DNA from: Mycobacterium sp. PS03-16
GTDB taxonomy: Bacteria; Actinomycetota; Actinomycetes; Mycobacteriales; Mycobacteriaceae
Direction of reading: 5' to 3'
DNA length: 64,000 bases
NCBI RefSeq assembly: GCF_004570325.1
Contig: NZ_SPQO01000009.1
Location: forward strand, 1 to 64,000
Shown here: positions 9,529-18,230 of the stretch, piece after piece
How the letters are laid out: each line of letters begins with the position of its first letter
How positions within the stretch are numbered: the first letter of the stretch is position 1
The notes under the pieces: model-generated
Databases searched by the model: none
Seen by the model: only the letters and a program-made list of their open reading frames with translations
Told to the model about the DNA's origin: nothing
Program-made: the position numbers and the translations under genes

Positions 9529-10682
9529 GGCGCCACGGCGGAGCTGCGCGGGTCGACGAGGATCTTCGCGTGGTGCTCGGCGGCGCCGAGCACCTCGAAT
9601 GCGGTGGCCACCCCGTCCAGCCCGACGGTCCCGGTGATGAGCGCGGACGCGTCGAGCCTGCCCTCGGCCAGCATGTGCAGGGTGTCGCGGAACTCCAGAG
9701 GCGTGTAACCGAAGACGAACCGCAGGTCGATCTCCTTACCGTTCGCCATGGCGGGGTGCAGGCGGTCCGCGCCCATGCAGACGCCGACCACGATCACCCG
9801 TGACTGCAGTGGGGCGGCGCCGATGATGCCGTCGATCACGCCGGGCACGCCGACACACTCGAAGACGACCGGGCGCTTGGGGCCCGCGGCGCCGAGCTTG
9901 TCGGCCACCCGGTAGAGGTGCGACCAGCCCGGCAGCCGTCGCAGCTTCTCCATCGAGCCGACGCCGAGTTCGTACAGTTGCGGGGCCGCGGTGATGGCGC
10001 CGGACTGACCGCTCGCCTCGTAGGGCGAGTCCACGGCCGGGTCGACGACGGTGTGGGCGCCGCAGCGGGTGGCCAGGTCGCGCCGGGTGGCCGAGAAGTC
10101 GCTCGCGACGATGGTCCGCACGCCGAGCGCCTTGAGGTGGCAGATCACGGCCAGTCCGACCGGCCCGCATCCGATGACGATCGCGGTGTCGCGCCGGCCG
10201 ATCTCGCTGCGCCGCACCGCGTGCAGGGCGACGGCCATCGGTTCGGTGAGTGCGGCGGTGTCCAGGTCGAGCCCGTTAGGGATGGCGAAGCTCATCGAGG
10301 CCTCGGCGAGCACCTGTTCGGCGTACCCGCCGGGGGCCAGCGGTGACAGTCCGGTCAGGTGCACGCTGCCGGCGGCGCGCACCAGCGGGAACGACACCAC
10401 CGGGGTCCCGGGCGCGAACTCCTTGCCGACCCCCTTGCCGCGCTCGGCCACCTCACCGCAGAACTCGTGGCCCATCACCACCGGTGTGTCACTGCGCATG
10501 AAGTCGGGGTAGCCGACCCCGGTCATGACGTCGGTCAGCTCGTCGGCGTGGTCCTTGGCGTGCAGGTCCGACCCGCAGATGCCGCAGCGCCGGACGTCGA
10601 GCACCAGTTGGCCGCGCGCGGGACGGGGTGCGGGCAGGTCGACCACCGCCAGGGTGCCCTGTTCACAGCTGACAGCTCTCAT
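9525..10682 (-). CDS. Zinc-dependent alcohol dehydrogenase family protein
   Basis: Medium-chain dehydrogenase/reductase, 385 aa. The catalytic zinc ligands are visible in [12 protein letters not shown] (about residue 38) and GHEFCGEV. The Rossmann motif [14 protein letters not shown] gives the NAD(P) site. The four-Cys structural zinc lobe of classical alcohol dehydrogenases is not evident, and the Cys/His pattern is closer to threonine- or sorbitol-dehydrogenase-like branches. I take the ATG at 10682 (MRAVSCEQ), which starts the domain cleanly, and reject an upstream extension. It is divergent from a large acyl-CoA dehydrogenase operon, with a palindrome in the gap. Substrate unknown; a role in oxidising an alcohol intermediate of the adjacent pathway is inference. 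Confidence 0.88.
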   Translation of the reverse strand: MRAVSCEQGTLAVVDLPAPRPARGQLVLDVRRCGICGSDLHAKDHADELTDVMTGVGYPDFMRSDTPVVMGHEFCGEVAERGKGVGKEFAPGTPVVSFPLVRAAGSVHLTGLSPLAPGGYAEQVLAEASMSFAIPNGLDLDTAALTEPMAVALHAVRRSEIGRRDTAIVIGCGPVGLAVICHLKALGVRTIVASDFSATRRDLATRCGAHTVVDPAVDSPYEASGQSGAITAAPQLYELGVGSMEKLRRLPGWSHLYRVADKLGAAGPKRPVVFECVGVPGVIDGIIGAAPLQSRVIVVGVCMGADRLHPAMANGKEIDLRFVFGYTPLEFRDTLHMLAEGRLDASALITGTVGLDGVATAFEVLGAAEHHAKILVDPRSSAVAP

Positions 10683-10762
10683 CGGCGCTCCGAGTTCATG
10701 CGGGCAGTATGCGCCGTCGCGCACGTCGGGTAGAGCAGCCCCGGCGTGCTTCACCGGATTGC

Positions 10763-10779
10763 ATACGAAACCGTCGTAT
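10763..10779. promoter_or_regulatory. Candidate operator ATACGA-N5-TCGTAT
   Basis: A perfect 6-bp inverted repeat with a 5-base spacer lies between the divergent Zn-alcohol dehydrogenase and acyl-CoA dehydrogenase genes, about 80 bp from the first ATG and just upstream of the -35 element of the second. Symmetry and position fit a dimeric repressor such as TetR or GntR. I found no second copy, so the cognate regulator is not identifiable. Confidence 0.45.
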
Positions 10780-10795
10780 AGGCACCGCCAGGGCA

Positions 10796-10829
10796 TTGAC
10801 AGCCGTCAAATCGGCCCTAATGTATACAA
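10796..10829 (+). promoter_or_regulatory. Predicted leaderless promoter with GntR-like palindrome TGTATACA
   Basis: TTGACA (10796-10801) and TAATGT (10818-10823) are separated by 16 bases and lie only 7 bases before the ATG at 10831, so transcription should begin at or within a base of the start codon. No ribosome site is present, consistent with a leaderless mRNA, which is common in mycobacteria. The 8-bp palindrome TGTATACA (10821-10828) overlaps the -10 region and matches the core recognised by many FadR-type GntR proteins. Confidence 0.6.
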
Positions 10830-10830
10830 A

Positions 10831-13161
10831 ATGGTGGCGTCCACGATGGCCGCAGCGGCCGGCCCGACAAGCGAGCACGACGATCTGCGAGCCATGGTGC
10901 GCGCGTTGGTCGCCAAGGAACTCCCGCTGGCCGACCTGCGCGACGCGGATCCGGCGACGGCGCGACGGGCGGGCTGGTCGTCGCTCGCCGCCCTGGGGTT
11001 ACTGGGCATCGCGGTGCCCGAGCAGTACGGCGGCAGTGGCGCGGGTCTGGTCGAGCAGGCCATCGTGTGCGAGGAACTCGCCCGTGAGCTCGTGCCGGCC
11101 CCCTATTTCGCCACCGCCTGCCTCGCCACCGCAGCGCTGCTGTCCACCCGGGACGACGCGGCATGCGCGGACCTGCTGCCCGCGCTGGTCGAGGGGCGCC
11201 GCACCGCCACGCTGGCCCGGACCCGGGGCCGCGCCACGCGCGACGGTGGCCGCTGGCGGGTCGACGGGCAGCTGCGGCACGTCCCCGACGGCGCCGACGC
11301 CGACCTGGTCCTGGTGGTCGCCGACACCCCCGACGGCGCGACGCTGTTCGCGCTCGACGGCGAAGACGGCGGGCCGGCGCGCCACCGGCTCGACTGCCTC
11401 GACCCGACCCGGCCCACCGCTCATCTCACCGTGGCCGGCGCGTCGGCCCGTGCCATCGGCGAATGCGGTGCGGGCGAACGCATTCTGGCCGAGGTGCGGG
11501 TCCAGGCGATGACACTGCTGGCCGCCGAACAGGCCGTGATCGCCGAGCACTGCGTGGAGCTCACCCGCCGCTACCTGCTCGACCGCAGGCAGTTCGGCAG
11601 GCAGATCGGCTCCTTCCAGGCGCTCAAACACCGCCTCGCCGACGCCGCGGTGCGCGCCGAATTGGCTTCCAGCAGTGCGTGGTACGCCGTTCGCGGCCTG
11701 GCGGATCCCGGTGGTGCCACCGCGGAGGCGGTGTTCGCGGCGCACGTGGCCGCCGCCCACTGCGGGGACGCCGCGGTCAGCAACGCCGTCGAGATGATCC
11801 AGCTGCACGGCGGCATCGGCTACACCTGGGAACACGTCGCGCACCTGTACGTGCGGCGCGCCAAGGCCGACCAGTACCTGATCGACACGCCGGCCGCCCA
11901 CCGGGCGCGGCTCGGCGACCTGGTCGCCGGCCGGCAGCCGGGCGCCGCCGCGGCCGAGGTGACGCCCGCCGGCGGTGACAGCCCGGTGCTCGCCGAACTA
12001 CGGGACTGGCTGGCCGCCCACCTCACCCCGGAGGTCGCCGCGGACACCGCGCCGCCGCCGGCCGGTCATAAGTACACCGACACCCGGCGTCAGTGGTACC
12101 GCGAACTCGGTGCGGCGGGCTGGGCGACACCCACCTGGGCACGCGAGCACGGCGGACGCGGACTGGACCGCGAGGCCGGCGGCGCGGTGGTCGAGGAGCT
12201 GCGCCGCCGCGGTGTCGACCGCCCCGAGGAGGACTTCGTCGGTGTCTGGCTGGCCGGCCCCACCATCGCCCTGTGGGGCACCGAGGAGCAGCGCGAGACC
12301 TATCTGCGCCCGCTGGCGCTCGGCGAGCACCGGTGGTGTCAGCTGTTCAGCGAACCGGGCGCGGGATCGGATCTGGCGTCGCTGTCGACGTCGGCCGTCG
12401 CGATCGACGGGGACCGGTGGCGAATCAACGGGCAGAAGATCTGGAGCTCTTTCGCCGACACCGCGGACTACGGCCTGCTGATGGCCCGCACCGATCCGCA
12501 GCTGCCGAAACACGACGGCATCACGTACTTCCTGCTGGACATGCGCACGCCGGGTGTGGAGGTGCGGCCGCTGCGGCAGATGACCGGCGACGCCGAGTTC
12601 AACGAGGTGTTCCTCACCGACGTCGTCATCCCGGATGCGGCGCGGTTGGGCCCGCGGGGCGCCGGCTGGAAGGTCGCGATCAGCACCTTGATGCAGGAGC
12701 GCAACAGCCTGACCGGATCACCGGTCGTCGGGCCGGGGGTGGCCGACGCGCTCATCGCCGAGGCCGTCGACGCGGGTGCGTGGGCGACGGCCGACGTGCG
12801 ACATCGCCTACAGGATCTGCTGGTCGACGAACGCGCCCTGCAGGCGGCCACGTTCCGGGCTGCCGCGACGCCCGATCGTGATCCCGGGGCGATCGATTCG
12901 GTCCGCAAACTGGTCAGCGCCGACCTGCACGAACGCGCCGAACGGGTCCGCGTCGACCTGCGCCCCGACCTCACGCTCGGCTGGCCCGCCGGCGATCCGA
13001 TGCCTGCGGGCACCCGCTCGTTCCTGGAGATGAAGAAGTACTGCATCGCCGGCGGCACCTCGGAGATTCAGCGCAACATCATCGCCGAACGGGTGCTCGG
13101 TCTGCCCCGCGACGTCGACCCGGACCGCGGTCGCCCCTACAACGAACGGACCCACCGGTGA
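10831..13161 (+). CDS. Acyl-CoA dehydrogenase with two tandem ACAD domains
   Basis: FAD-dependent acyl-CoA dehydrogenase, 776 aa, about twice the usual length. The N-terminal half ends with a complete ACAD C-domain (DRRQFGRQIGSFQALKHRLAD, IQLHGGIGYTWEH). A second copy runs from about residue 385 (QLFSEPGAGSDLASLSTSA, INGQKIWSSFADTADYGLL) to IAGGTSEIQRNIIAERVLGLPRD. Mycobacterial FadE proteins of this double architecture are known and resemble fused forms of heterodimeric ACADs. The ATG at 10831 is chosen because it directly follows a strong promoter and no better start exists. It is first in a same-strand series with enoyl-CoA hydratase, HpaB-type and luciferase-like enzymes, so it probably introduces a double bond in an acyl-CoA intermediate. 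Substrate unknown. Confidence 0.9.
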   Translation: MVASTMAAAAGPTSEHDDLRAMVRALVAKELPLADLRDADPATARRAGWSSLAALGLLGIAVPEQYGGSGAGLVEQAIVCEELARELVPAPYFATACLATAALLSTRDDAACADLLPALVEGRRTATLARTRGRATRDGGRWRVDGQLRHVPDGADADLVLVVADTPDGATLFALDGEDGGPARHRLDCLDPTRPTAHLTVAGASARAIGECGAGERILAEVRVQAMTLLAAEQAVIAEHCVELTRRYLLDRRQFGRQIGSFQALKHRLADAAVRAELASSSAWYAVRGLADPGGATAEAVFAAHVAAAHCGDAAVSNAVEMIQLHGGIGYTWEHVAHLYVRRAKADQYLIDTPAAHRARLGDLVAGRQPGAAAAEVTPAGGDSPVLAELRDWLAAHLTPEVAADTAPPPAGHKYTDTRRQWYRELGAAGWATPTWAREHGGRGLDREAGGAVVEELRRRGVDRPEEDFVGVWLAGPTIALWGTEEQRETYLRPLALGEHRWCQLFSEPGAGSDLASLSTSAVAIDGDRWRINGQKIWSSFADTADYGLLMARTDPQLPKHDGITYFLLDMRTPGVEVRPLRQMTGDAEFNEVFLTDVVIPDAARLGPRGAGWKVAISTLMQERNSLTGSPVVGPGVADALIAEAVDAGAWATADVRHRLQDLLVDERALQAATFRAAATPDRDPGAIDSVRKLVSADLHERAERVRVDLRPDLTLGWPAGDPMPAGTRSFLEMKKYCIAGGTSEIQRNIIAERVLGLPRDVDPDRGRPYNERTHR

Positions 13162-13970
13162 CCCCCGAGCCGACGGTGACGCTCTCCGCGGCCGCGCCGG
13201 GCGTCACGTTGCTGACACTGCAGCGGCCCGCGGCCCTCAACGCGCTCGACGGACACCTCATCGCCGACCTGCGCGCGGCGCTACACCGCATCCGCGACGA
13301 CCGGGACTGCCGCGTGGTGGTGCTCACCGGCGCCGGCCGGGCCTTCTGCGCCGGGCTGGACGTCGACTTCTACGCCCAGCGGGTCGCCGATCCCGCCCAA
13401 CGCACGCCCGCTGCGCGGATGGCGCTGCAACAGGACATCGCCGGGCTGGTGACCACGCTGCGCGCCCTGCGCCAGCCGGTGGTCGCCGCCGTGAACGGGG
13501 CGGCCGCAGGCGGCGGGATGGGGCTGGCACTGGCGTGCGATCTCCGCGTGGTCGCCGACACCGCGGCGTTCCACTCGGCGTTCATCCGGCTCGGCTTGGG
13601 CGGCACGGACATCGGCGTCAGCTGGCTGCTTCCGCGGATCGTCGGCGCCACCATAGCCTTCGAGATCATGCTGACCGGTCGGCGCGTCGGCGCGGTCGAG
13701 GCGCTGTCGATCGGGTTGGTCAACCAGGTGGTGCCCGCCGACGAGCTGCCGGCCGCCGCGCTGCGGCTGGCCGGGCAGATCGCCGGTCACAGCCCGATGG
13801 GTTTGTGGATGACCAAGGAGGTGATGTGGGCCCAACTCGAGGTCGGCAGCCTGCAGGCCGGCCTGGATCTGGAGAACCGCAGTCAGGTCGTCACCACACT
13901 GACCGCCGACCACGACGAGGCGGTCCGCGCCTTCCTGGAGCACCGCGCACCCGCGTTCACCAACACCTGA
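13158..13970 (+). CDS. Enoyl-CoA hydratase/isomerase family protein
   Basis: Crotonase-fold protein, 270 aa. The oxyanion-hole segments GAGRAFCAGLDVDFY and NGAAAGGGMGLALACDLR are intact. The acidic residue usually found around GLGGTDIGVSWLLPRIVG is replaced by a Thr-Asp pair, so hydratase rather than isomerase activity cannot be settled by eye. The GTG start overlaps the TGA of the acyl-CoA dehydrogenase gene by four bases, giving translational coupling and a likely consecutive step in beta-oxidation of the same substrate. An HpaB-type gene follows after 17 bp. Confidence 0.88.
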   Translation: MTPEPTVTLSAAAPGVTLLTLQRPAALNALDGHLIADLRAALHRIRDDRDCRVVVLTGAGRAFCAGLDVDFYAQRVADPAQRTPAARMALQQDIAGLVTTLRALRQPVVAAVNGAAAGGGMGLALACDLRVVADTAAFHSAFIRLGLGGTDIGVSWLLPRIVGATIAFEIMLTGRRVGAVEALSIGLVNQVVPADELPAAALRLAGQIAGHSPMGLWMTKEVMWAQLEVGSLQAGLDLENRSQVVTTLTADHDEAVRAFLEHRAPAFTNT

Positions 13971-13987
13971 CAGGAGCCGATACCGAC

Positions 13988-15358
13988 ATGATGACAGGCG
14001 AGCAGTACAAAGAATCGCTGCGCGACGGGCGCCGGATCTACCAGGACGGCAAGCTGGTCGACGACCTCGACACCGATCCGCTGCTGGCGCCCGCACTGGA
14101 CGCGGTGGCGGCCGGCTACGACGAGTATTACAGCGGCGGCGCAGACGCGGTGAACCCGTTGGTCGAGGCGCCGCACAGCGTCGCCGAACTGCGGGAGCGG
14201 GTGCCGGTGCTCACCGAGATGGACCTGCTGCTCAACGTGACCTACCAGTCGCTGATGACCCTGGTGGTCGCGGCGATGCGGCTGTCGGAGTATCCGCAGT
14301 TCGTCGAGCGGATCAACGCCTACGTCGAACGGGCCCGCCGCGACGACATCCGCATCGCCGAGTGCATCACCGACTCCAAGGGCGACCGCTCCAAAGCCCC
14401 TGCCGGACAGCCGGATCCCGATCAGTACGTGCGGGTGGTCGAGCGGCGCCCCGACGGTGTCGTCATCCGCGGCGCCAAACTGCACATCAGTGCCGCACCG
14501 TTCGCCCACCACCTCATGGTGATGCCGACCAAGTCGATGAAGCCGGGGGAGGAGGACTACGCGATCGCCTGCGCGGTGCCGGTCAACGCCGACGGGGTGC
14601 ACGTGATCAGCCGGACCGTGCACGCGCGCGGCGGCGACGAACGCGACTACCCGCTCAGCGCCCGCCGCAGCATGCCCGACGGGTTCGTGGTGTTCGACGA
14701 CGTGTTCGTGCCGCATGAGCACGTCTTCCTCGACGGAATCGCCGACCGGGCCGGGGTTTTCGCCCACTCGCTCGGGTTGTGGGAGCGCCTCGGCGGCACG
14801 GCGGTGATGGTGGAGCAGGCCGACGAGATGGTGGGGCTGGCCCAACTGATCGCCGAGGCCAACGGCACCGCCAGGATCGCCCACGTGCGCGAGAAGATCG
14901 ACGAGCTGATGATCCACGCGACCAACCTGCGCGCCGGGATGGAGGCCGCGATCAGCAACGCCCACACCACACCGGAGGGGTACTACTATCCCGACGACCT
15001 CTACACCAACGCCACGAAGTACCTCGGCGCGGCGAACTTCAATCTGATGGTGCGCCACCTGCACGACATCGCCGGCGGCGGGGTGATCACCACACCGTCG
15101 ATGGCCGACCTCGACAACCCCGACATCGGCGAGCATCTGCGCAAGTACCTCACCGGATCGGCCGACGTACCGGGCGAGGTGCGCGCCAAGCTGTTCCACG
15201 CGATCCGCGACAGCACCGCCGACTCCTACGGCGGCTGGCATCTGGTGACGAACGTGCAGTCCGGCGGCGGCTTGTTCGCGCAGCGGCTGGTCACCCGCAA
15301 GCACTACGACATGGATCGCGCGAAGCGACTGGCCCGCCGGGCCGCAGGCCTTGCGTGA
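13988..15358 (+). CDS. 4-hydroxyphenylacetate 3-hydroxylase / 4-hydroxybutyryl-CoA dehydratase family flavoprotein
   Basis: HpaB-fold flavoprotein, 456 aa. Family signatures include TDSKGDRSKAP, PDGVVIRGAKLHIS, DYAIACAVPV, FDDVFVPHEHVF and GGGVITTPSMAD. The family contains FADH2-using aromatic hydroxylases and the oxygen-sensitive 4-hydroxybutyryl-CoA dehydratases. The CxxxC cysteine pair of the latter's Fe-S site is not seen, which favours a monooxygenase acting on an aromatic or cyclic compound. No HpaC-type reductase is adjacent. The start is the ATG at 13988 after AGGAG, with a second ATG following immediately. The stop codon lies inside the first hexamer of a regulatory repeat that precedes the next gene. 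Confidence 0.85.
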   Translation: MMTGEQYKESLRDGRRIYQDGKLVDDLDTDPLLAPALDAVAAGYDEYYSGGADAVNPLVEAPHSVAELRERVPVLTEMDLLLNVTYQSLMTLVVAAMRLSEYPQFVERINAYVERARRDDIRIAECITDSKGDRSKAPAGQPDPDQYVRVVERRPDGVVIRGAKLHISAAPFAHHLMVMPTKSMKPGEEDYAIACAVPVNADGVHVISRTVHARGGDERDYPLSARRSMPDGFVVFDDVFVPHEHVFLDGIADRAGVFAHSLGLWERLGGTAVMVEQADEMVGLAQLIAEANGTARIAHVREKIDELMIHATNLRAGMEAAISNAHTTPEGYYYPDDLYTNATKYLGAANFNLMVRHLHDIAGGGVITTPSMADLDNPDIGEHLRKYLTGSADVPGEVRAKLFHAIRDSTADSYGGWHLVTNVQSGGGLFAQRLVTRKHYDMDRAKRLARRAAGLA

Positions 15359-15378
15359 ACGTGAACGTGGACGTAGAT
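15355..15378 (+). promoter_or_regulatory. Four-hexamer repeat operator (copy A) overlapping a leaderless promoter
   Basis: Four tandem hexamers of form GTNRAY: GTGAAC, GTGAAC, GTGGAC and GTAGAT. The same arrangement recurs at 20792 and 21639. A candidate -10 TAGATT (15374-15379) lies 6 bases before the ATG at 15386, with TTGCGT (15351-15356) 17 bases upstream as a -35. The repeat would therefore cover the core promoter of a leaderless transcript for the luciferase-like gene. The likely ligand protein is the TetR encoded at 20063-20719. Confidence 0.6.
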
Positions 15379-15385
15379 TGGCGGT

Positions 15386-16570
15386 ATGCGCTTCGGAGTC
15401 TTCATAGCCCCGTATCACATGGTCGGCGAGAACCCCACGCTTGCGCTCGAACGCGATCTGCAGCTGGTGGAGGCGGTCGAGGACCTCGGCTACGAGGAGG
15501 CCTGGTTCGGTGAACACCATTCTGGCGGAACGGAGATCATCGCCGCACCGGAGTTGATGATCGCGACGGCCGCGGCGCGGACCAAGCGCATCCGGCTCGG
15601 CACCGGCGTGGCCTCGCTGCCGTACCACCACCCGTTCATGTTCGCCGACCGCATGGTGCAGCTCGACCACCTCACCCGCGGGCGGCTCATCGTGGGCGTG
15701 GGCCCCGGTGCGCTGCCCGGCGACGCCTACATGATGGGGATCGAGACCACCCGGCAGCGCGACATGATGCTCGAGGGCCTCGAGGCGGTGCTCGCGCTGT
15801 GGCGGGACGAGGAACCCGTGACCCGCGAGACCGACTGGTTCACCCTGCGCGACGCCCGTCTGCAGCTTCGGCCCTACAGCCGTCCGGGCATCGAGGTCAG
15901 CGTGGCGGTGACCGCGTCACCGTCGGGACCGGTGGCCGCAGGCAAGTTCGGGGTCGGCCTGCTGTCGATCGCGGCCACGCAGCGAAAGGCGTTCGACGCG
16001 CTGGCCCGCAACTGGCGGACCGCCACCGAAACCGCCGCCGCGCACGGCAACACGGTCAGCCGCGAGGGCTGGCGGCTGTGCGGGCCGATGCACATCGCCG
16101 AAACCGAAGAGCAGGCCCGCCGCGACGTGGAAAAGGGGCTCACCCAGTGGGTGGACTACTTCCAGAACGTCGGCGCCATCCCGATTCTCGGTGACTTCGA
16201 CCCGGGTGAGGACATCGTGTCCGCGGTCAACGAGACCGGGGTCGGTGTGATCGGCACGCCGGAGATGGCCGTCGAGCAACTGCGTCGCCTGCACGAGAAG
16301 TCCGGCGGGTTCGGCACCTACCTGCTGATGGCCCACGAATGGGCCAACCGCGAGGCGACGCTGAAGTCCTACGAGCTGATCAGCCGCTATGTCATGCCGA
16401 AGTTCCAGGACAGCCTGGAACCGCTGGAGCGCAGCCGGGACTGGACGATCTTCCACCGCGAACGGCTCATGGGCAACATCTACAGCGCCATCGCCGGCGA
16501 GACCCAGAAGTTCCTCGCCGAGCGCGACGCCCGCCGCGCGGAAGCCGAAGCCCTGCCCGCCGCCACGTGA
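15386..16570 (+). CDS. LLM-class flavin-dependent monooxygenase (limonene monooxygenase-like)
   Basis: Bacterial luciferase-fold oxidoreductase, 394 aa. Signatures: FGVFIAPYHMVGENPT at the N-terminus, GYEEAWFGEHHS, IRLGTGVASLPYHHPF and VGVGPGALPGDA. These resemble the LimB-type branch that oxygenates terpenes and cyclic ketones using reduced FMN (F420 use is possible in mycobacteria). The ATG at 15386 has no ribosome site but lies directly after a predicted promoter. Highly similar to the enzyme at 21680, and both genes carry the same upstream hexamer repeat. A second, more distant LLM protein starts within its last four bases. Confidence 0.88.
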   Translation: MRFGVFIAPYHMVGENPTLALERDLQLVEAVEDLGYEEAWFGEHHSGGTEIIAAPELMIATAAARTKRIRLGTGVASLPYHHPFMFADRMVQLDHLTRGRLIVGVGPGALPGDAYMMGIETTRQRDMMLEGLEAVLALWRDEEPVTRETDWFTLRDARLQLRPYSRPGIEVSVAVTASPSGPVAAGKFGVGLLSIAATQRKAFDALARNWRTATETAAAHGNTVSREGWRLCGPMHIAETEEQARRDVEKGLTQWVDYFQNVGAIPILGDFDPGEDIVSAVNETGVGVIGTPEMAVEQLRRLHEKSGGFGTYLLMAHEWANREATLKSYELISRYVMPKFQDSLEPLERSRDWTIFHRERLMGNIYSAIAGETQKFLAERDARRAEAEALPAAT

Positions 16571-17463
16571 CCGACTTCGGGGTGCTGCTGTTCCCCAACG
16601 TCGGGTGGGACACGCTGATCGACCGGTGCGAGCAGGCTGAGCGCCTCGGGTTCCGCAGCCTGTGGATCGACGACCACATCGTGAACCCGGCGGCGCCTCG
16701 GGCCAATTGGTTGGAGGCGCTCACCACGCTGGCCGGCATCGCGACGTGCACCCACCGCATCCTGATCGGTCCGCTGGTCGCGAACGTGGTGCTGCGCCAT
16801 CCGGTGATGCTGGCGCGCCAGGCCCTCGGCATCGACCAGATGTCGGGTGGCCGCCTGCAGCTCGGGCTGGGCGCGGGCTACGCGCCGACCGACCACGCGA
16901 CGGTGCAGACACCGGTCTGGCCGGCCGCGGAGCGGGCCGAGCGGTTCGCCGAGGCAGTGGGCCTCGTCGACCGGCTGCTCCGCAGCGAATCCGTCGACCA
17001 CAGTGGACGGCATTACCGCGCCGACCACCTGCGCCTGCGCCCGGCGCCGGTGGCGGCGCCACGGCCACCGCTGTGCGTGGCCGCGCACCGCCGCGAGAGC
17101 CTGGAAGTGGTTGCGCGACATGGGGACATCTGGAGCTCCTTCGGCGGGTGGGGGCTGTCGTCCGCCGAACTGATCGCGGTGACGAAGTCCCGCTCGGCCG
17201 CGCTCGACGAGTTCTGCGCGGCCGCCGGCCGCGACCCGCGCACGGTCCGGCGCCAGATCCTGGCGGGCAACCCGGCGACCACCCCGGATCCCATCTGGTC
17301 GTCGGTCGGCGCCTTCGAGGACTGGGTGGCCCGCTGGGCCGAGATCGGCATCGACGAGATCGTGCTGTACTTCCCGCCGGAGGTCCTCTACGCACCCGAG
17401 CTGGTGGACCCGGCCGTGCTCGACCACCTCGCGGCGACACTGTTCGCGCGCCGCGCGGGCTAG
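16567..17463 (+). CDS. LLM-class F420/flavin-dependent oxidoreductase
   Basis: Luciferase-like TIM-barrel protein, 298 aa, of the shorter branch (FGVLLFPNVGWDTLI, GFRSLWIDDHIVNP, LGLGAGYAPTDHATV). Many mycobacterial members of this branch use F420, but cofactor choice cannot be proven here. The GTG start overlaps the TGA of the preceding LLM gene (GTGA), so the two are coupled. Its TAG stop overlaps the stop of the convergent SDR gene. It is probably an auxiliary oxidation or reduction step in the same pathway. Confidence 0.85.
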   Translation: MTDFGVLLFPNVGWDTLIDRCEQAERLGFRSLWIDDHIVNPAAPRANWLEALTTLAGIATCTHRILIGPLVANVVLRHPVMLARQALGIDQMSGGRLQLGLGAGYAPTDHATVQTPVWPAAERAERFAEAVGLVDRLLRSESVDHSGRHYRADHLRLRPAPVAAPRPPLCVAAHRRESLEVVARHGDIWSSFGGWGLSSAELIAVTKSRSAALDEFCAAAGRDPRTVRRQILAGNPATTPDPIWSSVGAFEDWVARWAEIGIDEIVLYFPPEVLYAPELVDPAVLDHLAATLFARRAG

Positions 17464-18230
17464 GTGATCAGCGCGCCCCCGTCGACGGCGAGGGTGGCGC
17501 CGCTGACGAACGACGCGGCCGGACTGGCCAGGAACAGCACCGCGGCGGCGACCTCCTCGGGGGTGCCCAGTCGCGCGGCCGGCACCCGGGTGGTCACGAA
17601 CTCGTCGTTGAAGCCGTCGGGCGTCAGCTCGGTGAGGCCCGTCGAGAGGAACCCCGGTGCGATCGCGTTGACCCGGATGCCCTTGCGGCCGGTCCACTGC
17701 CGCGCCAGGTCGCGTGTCAGCCCGAGCAGGCCCGCCTTGCTCGAGACGTACCCGGCCTGGGGCAGGGCGGTGGTGGTGAGCCCGAGGATGCTGCTGATCA
17801 TCACGACCGCCGATCCGGGTGCCATCACCCGGCCGCACGCCTGGCTCATCCAGTACGCACCCATCAGGTTGACCTCGACGGTGCGGCGGAACTGCTCGGG
17901 GTCCTCGCGGGTGGCCGGCGCGGCGGTACCGACACCGGCGTTGTTGACCAGCACGTCCACCCGCCCGAACGTGCCCATCACCTCCGCGACCGCGTCGTCA
18001 CAGTCCCGGGGGACCGCGACGTCGGCCCGCACGGCGGTGCTGTCGATGCCGTCCGCGGTCAGCAGCGCGCACTGGGCGCGCACCTCGTCGATGCGCCGGC
18101 CCGCCAGGGCGATCCGGGCGCCGGCGGTGCCCAGCGCCCGGGCGATGGCCATACCGAGCGCGGAGGTGGCGCCCGTGACGACGGCGACCTGCCCGTCGAG
18201 CCGGAACCGTTCGATGACTGCGACGGTCAC
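17460..18230 (-). CDS. SDR-family oxidoreductase
   Basis: Classical short-chain dehydrogenase, 256 aa. Cofactor motif TGATSALG near residue 20, NNAG at about residue 90, catalytic Ser in MISSILG, and YVSSK as the catalytic Tyr/Lys pair. The C-terminus (ASFVSGATLAVDGGALIT) is complete. The GTG start overlaps the TGA of the GntR gene by four bases, so it is the last gene of the NTF2-like, CMD, GntR, SDR unit. Probably oxidises a hydroxyl or reduces a ketone in the accessory pathway; substrate unknown. Confidence 0.88.
   Translation of the reverse strand: MTVAVIERFRLDGQVAVVTGATSALGMAIARALGTAGARIALAGRRIDEVRAQCALLTADGIDSTAVRADVAVPRDCDDAVAEVMGTFGRVDVLVNNAGVGTAAPATREDPEQFRRTVEVNLMGAYWMSQACGRVMAPGSAVVMISSILGLTTTALPQAGYVSSKAGLLGLTRDLARQWTGRKGIRVNAIAPGFLSTGLTELTPDGFNDEFVTTRVPAARLGTPEEVAAAVLFLASPAASFVSGATLAVDGGALIT

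Noticed and set aside
15355..15390. Translated VNVNVDVD peptide seen in three places
   Set aside because: The peptide arises from reading through the regulatory hexamer repeat in intergenic DNA; it is not a protein motif.
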